63,085 nucleotides of DNA, taken from a virus. The translations under genes were made by a program, and so were the position numbers. The notes under the pieces were generated by a model that saw nothing but the letters and a program-made list of their open reading frames with translations, did not search any database and had not been told where the DNA came from. This document shows, piece after piece, positions 31,698 through 38,277 of the stretch; within the stretch, counting starts at the first letter, position 1; every line of letters begins with the position of its first letter. The stretch is from positions 1 to 63,085 of the IMG/VR virus record IMGVR_UViG_3300017917_003968; one strand, given 5' to 3'.

Positions 31698-32450
31698 TTA
31701 ATAGTCACTATTTTCAATATAATTATTTAATATGCTTTTATATATAACCTTTAACTTTTTAATAACTTTAGTAATTGTATTAGATTGAGTATCAGTTATT
31801 TCTTTTACATATATAAAAACTGCTTTTTTATTAAAAATATCAATATTTTCTCTTTTTTTAAATATTTCTAGTATTGCATCAGCTACTTTTAATTCATCAG
31901 GTTTATCAAAAAGTTCAAACAAACTATCATCTACTTTTTTAATAAATAATTCTACAACATCAAGTTTATCTAATTCTGGTTCTGGTTCTTTAACAATTAT
32001 ACTATTAACTAATGCATTATCATCATGCTGCTCTCCAATATCTGTTTTAGCTAATAGTTTTTTATAGTTTTTTTGATTATAAACTATTAAATATCTTTTA
32101 GTAATAGTCCCAAAATAAGAGTAAGCCTTACCTTTTGATTGATCATATAAGTCTAATTTTTGTAATAAAAAAGATATTACTTCATATTTTAAATCTTCTA
32201 TATTATCAACTTCTGTATAATAAAATTTAAATGTATGAATAATATTTTCAACTAATTTATAAAATCCATAATGTATATGTTGATTATAAATTTTATTTCT
32301 TTCTGCTAAGCTTTTTGTACTTCTATATCTTAAAATAGCTTCTTCAGTTTCTGAAGTAAAATAATTATTTTTTACTTTTGGTTTTCTTTTCCTCGGCTCA
32401 CCTTTTTTAGTAAGTAGAATTTCTTCTTCTTTTACTATTGATTCTATCAT
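31698..32450 (-). CDS. gp55: Late-transcription sigma factor, T4 gp55-like
   Basis: A 250-residue protein with sigma-70 region-2-like architecture. The N-terminus is basic (KKGEPRKRKPKVKNNYFTSETEEAILRY). The region HTFKFYYTEVDNIEDLKYEVISFLLQKLDLYDQSKGKAYSYFGTITKRYLIVYNQK matches T4 gp55 and phage late sigmas, where helices bind the beta' clamp and -10 DNA and 'D-SKG-A-SYF-TI--R' is a hallmark. The C-terminal third is helical and could contact other late factors. It would direct RNA polymerase to late promoters of the structural genes. T4 gp55 is 185 residues, so this is longer. Confidence 0.75.
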   Translation of the reverse strand: MIESIVKEEEILLTKKGEPRKRKPKVKNNYFTSETEEAILRYRSTKSLAERNKIYNQHIHYGFYKLVENIIHTFKFYYTEVDNIEDLKYEVISFLLQKLDLYDQSKGKAYSYFGTITKRYLIVYNQKNYKKLLAKTDIGEQHDDNALVNSIIVKEPEPELDKLDVVELFIKKVDDSLFELFDKPDELKVADAILEIFKKRENIDIFNKKAVFIYVKEITDTQSNTITKVIKKLKVIYKSILNNYIENSDY

Positions 32451-32453
32451 ATA

Positions 32454-32720
32454 TTATTTATCAGATATAAATTGATTAATACTTTCTTGCATTATCTTAA
32501 CATTTTCCATTAAAACTAAAAATTCTGGATCAGATTGTACCCATATTTTAGAATCAATTTGTTCGGCAGCTTTATTTATTTCTTTCATGGAATCTTTTAT
32601 TCCATCAATAAAATACTGTTGTTTATAAACTATATTTTCTAATTTTTTGTTTTTTGTAAAAAGATTATATATTATATAACCTATTATGGTAATACCCCAT
32701 AAAGTAATTGCTATTATCAT
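32454..32720 (-). CDS. Single-pass membrane protein with coiled coil (88 aa)
   Basis: An 88-residue protein: N-terminal transmembrane helix MIIAITLWGITIIGYIIYNLFTK, then a charged coiled-coil domain (YFIDGIKDSMKEINKAAEQIDSK ... VKIMQESINQF). Orientation N-out/C-in or the reverse is undecided. Short anchored coiled coils like this occur among lysis and membrane-remodelling accessories. It is 1 nt from the next upstream gene. No family assigned. Confidence 0.6.
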   Translation of the reverse strand: MIIAITLWGITIIGYIIYNLFTKNKKLENIVYKQQYFIDGIKDSMKEINKAAEQIDSKIWVQSDPEFLVLMENVKIMQESINQFISDK

Positions 32721-32721
32721 A

Positions 32722-33360
32722 TTATTTATTTATTTGTGGTTCTATTTTACTTGCCATAAAATCTGCTTGATGCAAGATATATGCTAAATTTGTTTTTAAT
32801 TTTGATTCAGGACTATATGTTATATAATAAGGTTTATTTCCTTCTTCATATAATCCATCATGAATTTTAATTGCAATATATTCATTTTCAGTAACTGGAA
32901 TTCCTGCTGTTTGTAATACAAATAAGCTTCTATCTGAGATTCTCATATGAGATAATTCAGGATTATATTTGTAATATGCACCTTGTTTTTCAATATGCCA
33001 CTGAGAATCATTTGGTATATAGAATGGTTTATCTGTAGTTCCTAATTTACCTAAATCATGATTAATTGCTGAGAATACTAATTCTTCAGTTGTATAATTT
33101 TTAACTTGATTAAATCTATCCCAGACTTTTTCTATAATTAAAGAAGCCTCAACTACTCTATTTACATGTTCAATATATCCACCTGGGAAACAATTATGGA
33201 AGTCTAATTTAGGTGATGCAGGTGCAAGAACTAATAATTCTTCTATATCTTTATAGAAAGATAATAATTTATCTTTTCTATCTCCAGATATGTATTTGTC
33301 AATATAAGAGTAAAATTTACTTAAATTCTCTATAATTTCTTCTGCTGTTAATTTTTTCAT
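32722..33360 (-). CDS. HD-domain phosphohydrolase-like protein (212 aa)
   Basis: A 212-residue HD-superfamily protein. H65 (GYIEHVNRVVEASL), the HD pair at residues 101-102 (AINHDLGKLGT) and a downstream Asp (HQADFMASKIE) form the metal-binding H...HD...D set; an extra H occurs in SHMRISDRSL. Family members hydrolyse phosphomonoesters or diesters of nucleotides (YfbR-type dNMP phosphatase, or dNTPase-like). In a phage it may adjust nucleotide pools. It is in the same operon as the thioredoxin-like gene, which would fit nucleotide metabolism. Confidence 0.85.
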   Translation of the reverse strand: MKKLTAEEIIENLSKFYSYIDKYISGDRKDKLLSFYKDIEELLVLAPASPKLDFHNCFPGGYIEHVNRVVEASLIIEKVWDRFNQVKNYTTEELVFSAINHDLGKLGTTDKPFYIPNDSQWHIEKQGAYYKYNPELSHMRISDRSLFVLQTAGIPVTENEYIAIKIHDGLYEEGNKPYYITYSPESKLKTNLAYILHQADFMASKIEPQINK

Positions 33361-33364
33361 AATG

Positions 33365-33688
33365 CTAATATACTAAACTTTTTACAATTTCAGACATTCT
33401 ATCTACAGAGTTAACTGGATTTAACCAAATTTCATCTCTATAATGATATGGAGGTTTTAAATCTTTATAATTATCAGGTTCAAAGATAATATTAGTATTT
33501 GTTGTTTTATTACTATTTACTATAATCATAGGGTACATAGAAGCATTAGTAATCATTTCTAACTTATCACATTCATTAGGATTATCCTCACATGTAATCT
33601 CAGTAAATTTTATATTTGCATTAGTAAGTGTGTCTTTTAATTTTTTACACCTACTGCAAGTTTCTAATGTTAATAGTTTAATTGTCAT
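33365..33688 (-). CDS. Glutaredoxin/thioredoxin-fold protein (107 aa)
   Basis: A 107-residue protein: IKLLTLETCSRCKKLKDTLTNANIKFTEI with a CxxC at residues 11-14 (CSRC) on the N-terminal helix, then strands NASMYPMIIV with the cis-Pro motif. This is the glutaredoxin/thioredoxin core. It probably reduces ribonucleotide reductase or other thiol enzymes, as T4 gene nrdC does. The start overlaps the small gene at 33678-33818 by 11 nt. Confidence 0.85.
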   Translation of the reverse strand: MTIKLLTLETCSRCKKLKDTLTNANIKFTEITCEDNPNECDKLEMITNASMYPMIIVNSNKTTNTNIIFEPDNYKDLKPPYHYRDEIWLNPVNSVDRMSEIVKSLVY

Positions 33689-33818
33689 AATTTTCAGGAT
33701 CTATTTCAGTTATTAATTTTGTCCAGAATTCTTGTTCTTCTTTATTCATATTGTCAAACATTATTTCTAGATAGATATAGATAGCATCTAGTTCTTTTTC
33801 TGTTATTTTTTTTTCCAT
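33678..33818 (-). CDS. Small acidic protein (46 aa), first gene of the minus operon
   Basis: A 46-residue frame (start at 33818, stop 33678-33680) overlapping the glutaredoxin gene by 11 nt: MEKKITEKELDAIYIYLEIMFDN followed by MNKEEQEFWTKLITEID. It is a two-helix, negatively charged peptide with alternating hydrophobics, like a regulatory or adaptor peptide. From memory, small proteins with a similar 'MNKEEQEFW' helix occur in T4-like marine phages. It follows the structured leader, so it is the first protein of that transcript. Confidence 0.7.
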   Translation of the reverse strand: MEKKITEKELDAIYIYLEIMFDNMNKEEQEFWTKLITEIDPENYDN

Positions 33819-33897
33819 AAAAAATAGAATATTAATATAGAGTATTTCTATATATTAATAATTATTTGACTTTGTTTTTTATCAATAGTTTATATTT

Positions 33898-34104
33898 AAG
33901 AGCTCTAGCGGGATTTATACCGTCGGATTTAGCCGATATTCACTTAAAATTTCACTACTAACTATTTTTATATACCTGAAACATTATACTTAGTCTTAGC
34001 TCCTGGTAGCTGATTTTATTTACTTAGTCTAAAATCTCACTCATGGAATCTAACCAAGCTATGGTATAGAGCCTAAGTAATCAGCGTTAATAAAATCAAA
34101 TATA
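33898..34104 (-). ncRNA. Candidate structured leader RNA in divergent region
   Basis: The 371 nt between the divergent genes at 33818 (-) and 34190 (+) hold no protein frame. TTACTTAG (34020-34027) pairs with CTAAGTAA (34073-34080), and the adjoining GCTGA (34009-34013) pairs with TCAGC (34081-34085), leaving a 6-nt bulge. GATTTTATT (34012-34020) can alternatively pair with AATAAAATC (34089-34097), so two mutually exclusive folds exist. The tandem hairpins CGG/CCG and TCGG/CCGA lie at about 33909-33936, and TACTTAGTCT is directly repeated (33987, 34021). On the minus strand a TATATTTG box (34097-34104) would start transcription just upstream. It may be a riboswitch-like or attenuator leader, or a small RNA. 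Confidence 0.45.
34097..34104 (-). promoter_or_regulatory. TATATTTG box for minus-strand operon
   Basis: Reading on the minus strand, TATATTTG matches the Bacteroidota -7 consensus TAnnTTTG. The upstream sequence is T- and A-tract rich; no clear -33 TTG at standard spacing is seen. The same octamer occurs upstream of the gene at 7349. Confidence 0.45.
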
Positions 34105-34157
34105 CAACAAATATTTCAAATAAAAAAATTTTTTTTATACTTTTTTTAAATTATTTT

Positions 34158-34186
34158 TTTCTTTCGTATTTTTTTGTTATATTTAC
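34158..34186 (+). promoter_or_regulatory. Plausible promoter/leader for primase operon
   Basis: A long T-tract followed by TTTTTTTGTTATATTTACATT precedes the ATG at 34190. It contains TATATTTA, one base from the TAnnTTTG consensus. Location between divergent genes supports a promoter here, but the transcript would have almost no leader. Confidence 0.35.
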
Positions 34187-34189
34187 ATT

Positions 34190-35119
34190 ATGGAAAATGA
34201 ATTATTAGTTTTGGGGTTATTAGAACATGTTCTTGGTAAAGGTAAAGGATCTAAAACAAATAGTGACTATGCTTTTCATTGTCCTATATGTAAGCATAAA
34301 AATCCAAAACTTATTATTAATATTAAGTCTGGCCAATATAATTGTTGGACATGTGAAATACCCACTAAAGGGAAAACACCAGTATCTTTATTTAAAAAGT
34401 TACAAGTAGATATAGATAAGATTCAAGAGATGAAATCTTATTTTAAAAATGATAATATTAATATACAAAAAATTGTTAATACCAATAAAGCTATACTCCC
34501 TAAAGAATTTATATCATTAACTAAAAATGATAATTCTCTAGATTATAGACAAGCTATATCATACATAAAACAAAGAGGAATTACTTTATCTGACATTGTA
34601 AAATATAATATAGGATATTGTAAGTCAGGGAAATATAAAAATAGAATTATTATTCCATCTTATAATAGGTTTGGTGATTTAAATTATTTTGTTGGTAGAT
34701 CATATGAAAAAGAGCCTGGATTAAAATATGATGCCCCATCAGTAGATAAAAAATCTATAATTGGCATGGAATATTTTATTAATTGGTCAACTCCAATTAT
34801 TTTATGTGAAGGAGCTCTTGATGCAATTGCAATAAAAAGAAATGCTATTCCATTATTTGGTAAAGTAATTCCTGATGCATTAATGATGAAGCTTGTACAA
34901 ACTCAAGTAAAAACTGTTTATCTAGCATTAGATAATGATGTTATTAAATTATCTTTAAATTATGCAGAACAATTATTAAATTTAGGAAAAGAAGTCTATT
35001 TAATAGAATTAGAAGGTAAAGATCCATCTAAATTAGGGTTTGAAAAAATGACAAAATTATTACATACAGCAAAACCATTTACATTTGCTGATATTATTTT
35101 AAAAAGATTAGTAAATTAA
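34190..35119 (+). CDS. gp61: DNA primase, DnaG/gp61-like
   Basis: A 309-residue primase. An N-terminal zinc ribbon is shown by C31-P-I-C34 and C52-W-T-C55 (residues 27-56), the CHC2-like domain that recognises template. A central region holds basic and hydrophobic helices, and a TOPRIM fold follows at about residues 200-250 (PIILCEGALDAIAI with the catalytic Glu, and VYLALDND with acidic metal ligands). It synthesises RNA primers for replication and is shorter than host DnaG, similar to T4 gp61. A helicase gene was not seen nearby. It is followed 2 nt later by the recombination nuclease. Confidence 0.9.
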   Translation: MENELLVLGLLEHVLGKGKGSKTNSDYAFHCPICKHKNPKLIINIKSGQYNCWTCEIPTKGKTPVSLFKKLQVDIDKIQEMKSYFKNDNINIQKIVNTNKAILPKEFISLTKNDNSLDYRQAISYIKQRGITLSDIVKYNIGYCKSGKYKNRIIIPSYNRFGDLNYFVGRSYEKEPGLKYDAPSVDKKSIIGMEYFINWSTPIILCEGALDAIAIKRNAIPLFGKVIPDALMMKLVQTQVKTVYLALDNDVIKLSLNYAEQLLNLGKEVYLIELEGKDPSKLGFEKMTKLLHTAKPFTFADIILKRLVN

Positions 35120-35121
35120 TT

Positions 35122-38100
35122 ATGATAAGAAAGATTTTTCACATTAGTGATATTCACGTTAGAAATTTTAAAAGACATCAAGAGTATAGAAGAGTATTTG
35201 AATCATTATACAATTATTTAAAAGATAATGTAACTGAAAATGATTTAATATGTTTAACTGGAGATATTGTACATGCAAAAACAGATATTACACCTGAGTT
35301 AATAGAAGAAGTTCAAAATCTATTTAAAGCTTTGGCTGATATAGGAACTGTTTTATTGATACCTGGTAACCATGATACTAATTTGAATAATAATCATAGG
35401 CTTGATGCATTAACTCCGATTGTGAATGCTCTGAACCACGATAACCTAGTATATCTTAAAAGAAGCACAACACATATTCATAAAGGAGTTATTTTTTCAC
35501 ATTGGTCTGTTTTTGATACTAAAGAATCGTATATAACAGCTAATATGATTAATGAAAATTATTTTAAAATTGCATTATATCATGGTCCTGTTAATAGCGC
35601 TTTATCAGATTCTGAATTTACTTTATTTGAAAATGAAGTAGAAGTTGAAGATTTTGATGGTTTTGATTTAGTTTTATTAGGAGATATACATAAAACACAA
35701 TATCTAAATGAAAGTAAAACAATAGGATATCCAGGATCTTTAATACAACAAAATCATGCTGAAGGATTAGTTCATGGAATTTATGTTTGGGATTTAGAAT
35801 CTAAGGCATCTGAATTTATTGAAATTAAAAATGATACCGGTTTTTATACTATAGAAGTAGATGCAGGAAATTATAACAAGCTTCCAGATAATTTACCTAA
35901 AAATTTATATCTAAGAGTAAAATATAAAAACACAGACCAATCAGAAATAAAAAGAATTGTATCTAATATTAAACAAGATTATAATATTATAGAAACTTCT
36001 TTATTAAGAATTAAAGACTTTGGGTCTAGTTCAGACAATAATAAAAAATTAAATGTTAATGATATAAGAGATATTGAATATCAAAATACTATATTAGCTG
36101 AATTTATAAAAGAAAAATTTGATTTAGGTGAAAAAGCAATAAAAAATATTTGTGAGTTAAATAAAACTATTAATAATTCTTTACCTAAGTCTGAAATTCC
36201 TAGAAATTCTATATGGGTACCAAAAACATTTGAGTTTAATAACATGTTTAGTTATGGAGAAAATAACTATATTGATTTTTCTAATATGAGTGGTACATAT
36301 GGTATTTTTGCACCTAATGCTTCTGGAAAATCTACTTTATTAGATTCAATTGCATATTGTATTTTTGATAAATGTTCTAGAACTTCAAAGGCAGCACAAG
36401 TTATGAATAGTACATCAGATTCATTTAATTGTAAATTAGTATTTGAACTAAATGGCTTAGAATATACTATAGAAAGAACTGGTTTTAAACAAAAATATGG
36501 TAATACAAAAGTAAATGTAGATTTTTATTATTACGATGAAGATGCAAATAAAATATCTTTAAATGGTAAAGAGAGAAATGATACAAATAATAATATTAGA
36601 AATGTAGTTGGTAATTATGAAGACTTTGTATTAACTGCATTGTCAATGCAAAATAATAATACTGGTTTTATTGATATGAATCAAAAAGATAGGAAAGATT
36701 TATTAGCTCAATTTTTAGATATTAATATTTTTGAAGATTTATATAATATAGCAAATAATGAAGTAAAAGAAATATCAATATTATTAAAAGAATATCAAAA
36801 AGAAGATTATCATGAACTTTTAAAAAACAATCAAATTGATATTAAAGATTTAAATTCTAAATTAAAAGAAGCAAAGCAAGTTAAACAATTAATTGAAACT
36901 ACTAGAAATGATTTAAATAATCAGATTATAGAAGAAACTAAAAATCTAAATAAAATAGAAGTATTAGAAGATATATCTGATTTAGAAGCACAAAAGAAAA
37001 AAATAGAAGATGCAAAAAATCAATTATTAATGTCATCTTCAGAAGTTAAAGCTAAGTTAATAAATTTAGAAAATTCTAAATTAGAATTAACTAATAAATT
37101 AGTAGAATTAGATATTGAGAGCATAGAAATTGGATTAGCTAATTTACAAAAAATGCAAAAAAAATATACTAGTAAGTTAGTTGATCACAGTGCTTTAACT
37201 GTAAAAGTTGATAGTATGGAAGATAAATTAAGTAAATTAAAAGACTTAAATTATGATCCTAATTGTTCTTTTTGTATGAATAATATTTTTGTAAAAGATG
37301 CAATTGAAATTAAAGAAGAATTTCCAAAAGAACAAAAAAAATTAGAAGATTTAACTATTGAAATTTCAAATCTTAGACAAGAATGTATTAATTTAGATTC
37401 TTATAATGTTAAAAATAATGAATATAAAAAAATTAAGGAAGATATTCAAAAGTTAATTAATGAATCATCAAAATATACTTTAGAATCATCAAAATTGGAT
37501 TCAAAAATAAAACAATCTGATTCACTTATTGAATTAGTTAATTCTAAAATTAACAAATATACTGATCAACAACAAGATATTGAAAAAAATAAAGATATTA
37601 ATGATAAAATAAAAGTAATTAAACTAGATCTTGATAAAAATACTCAAGAATTAAATGAAATAAATGATACTATATCAGAATTATTAGTAAATAAAAAACT
37701 AGCTGAGAATAATAAAATCAAATACGAAGCTTTAATTAAAAAAATTCAAGTTTTAGAAAGTAAATATAATGATTATCAATACTATTTACAAGCAGTTCAT
37801 AGAGATGGTATACCACATAAATTAATAGCAAATACAATACCACAAGTAGAAGAAGAAATAAATAATATATTAGCTCAATTAGTTGAATTTTCAGTAATAT
37901 TACAGGCTGATGATAAAAATATCAATGCTTATATAGCGTATGATGAAGATAATTATTGGCCATTAGAACTTACTTCTGGTATGGAAAAGTTTATAGCTAG
38001 CTTAGCAATTAGAACATCATTAATTAATGTATCAACTCTTCCAAGACCTAATTTTATGGCAATTGATGAAGGTTTTGGTGCTTTAGATCAATCAAATTTA

Positions 38101-38250
38101 GGATCTATGGCTATGTTATTTGATTATTTAAAAACACAATTTAGATTTATTATGATTATTTCTCATATTGATTCTATGAGAGATATAGTAGATCATCATA
38201 TTGAGGTGAATAAAATAGATGGAAAGTCAAAAATAGAACAAACCGCATAG
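35122..38250 (+). CDS. gp47-gp46: Fused Mre11/Rad50-type nuclease (gp47-gp46 / SbcD-SbcC)
   Basis: A 1042-residue single chain fusing two normally separate recombination proteins. Residues 1-320 are a metallophosphoesterase nuclease (SbcD/Mre11/gp47): HISDIH at 7-12, GD at 47-48, GNHD at 82-85, and GDIH later. From about 370 follows an SMC-type ATPase (SbcC/Rad50/gp46): Walker A APNASGKST around 396-404, long coiled coils with a zinc hook CSFC near 715-718, signature LTSGMEKFIASL near 953 and Walker B FMAIDEGFGALD near 978. In T4 gp46/gp47 resects DNA ends in recombination-dependent replication. Fusion would fix the stoichiometry. Confidence 0.93.
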   Translation: MIRKIFHISDIHVRNFKRHQEYRRVFESLYNYLKDNVTENDLICLTGDIVHAKTDITPELIEEVQNLFKALADIGTVLLIPGNHDTNLNNNHRLDALTPIVNALNHDNLVYLKRSTTHIHKGVIFSHWSVFDTKESYITANMINENYFKIALYHGPVNSALSDSEFTLFENEVEVEDFDGFDLVLLGDIHKTQYLNESKTIGYPGSLIQQNHAEGLVHGIYVWDLESKASEFIEIKNDTGFYTIEVDAGNYNKLPDNLPKNLYLRVKYKNTDQSEIKRIVSNIKQDYNIIETSLLRIKDFGSSSDNNKKLNVNDIRDIEYQNTILAEFIKEKFDLGEKAIKNICELNKTINNSLPKSEIPRNSIWVPKTFEFNNMFSYGENNYIDFSNMSGTYGIFAPNASGKSTLLDSIAYCIFDKCSRTSKAAQVMNSTSDSFNCKLVFELNGLEYTIERTGFKQKYGNTKVNVDFYYYDEDANKISLNGKERNDTNNNIRNVVGNYEDFVLTALSMQNNNTGFIDMNQKDRKDLLAQFLDINIFEDLYNIANNEVKEISILLKEYQKEDYHELLKNNQIDIKDLNSKLKEAKQVKQLIETTRNDLNNQIIEETKNLNKIEVLEDISDLEAQKKKIEDAKNQLLMSSSEVKAKLINLENSKLELTNKLVELDIESIEIGLANLQKMQKKYTSKLVDHSALTVKVDSMEDKLSKLKDLNYDPNCSFCMNNIFVKDAIEIKEEFPKEQKKLEDLTIEISNLRQECINLDSYNVKNNEYKKIKEDIQKLINESSKYTLESSKLDSKIKQSDSLIELVNSKINKYTDQQQDIEKNKDINDKIKVIKLDLDKNTQELNEINDTISELLVNKKLAENNKIKYEALIKKIQVLESKYNDYQYYLQAVHRDGIPHKLIANTIPQVEEEINNILAQLVEFSVILQADDKNINAYIAYDEDNYWPLELTSGMEKFIASLAIRTSLINVSTLPRPNFMAIDEGFGALDQSNLGSMAMLFDYLKTQFRFIMIISHIDSMRDIVDHHIEVNKIDGKSKIEQTA

Positions 38251-38258
38251 ATATTTAT
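38251..38258 (+). promoter_or_regulatory. ATATTTAT motif upstream of the three-domain protein
   Basis: Context CATAGATATTTATTAG, ending 19 nt before the ATG at 38278. It is one of the recurring motif copies. It suggests that this gene and the small genes behind it have their own late promoter. Confidence 0.35.
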
Positions 38259-38277
38259 TAGTAAACAACTTTCAAAA

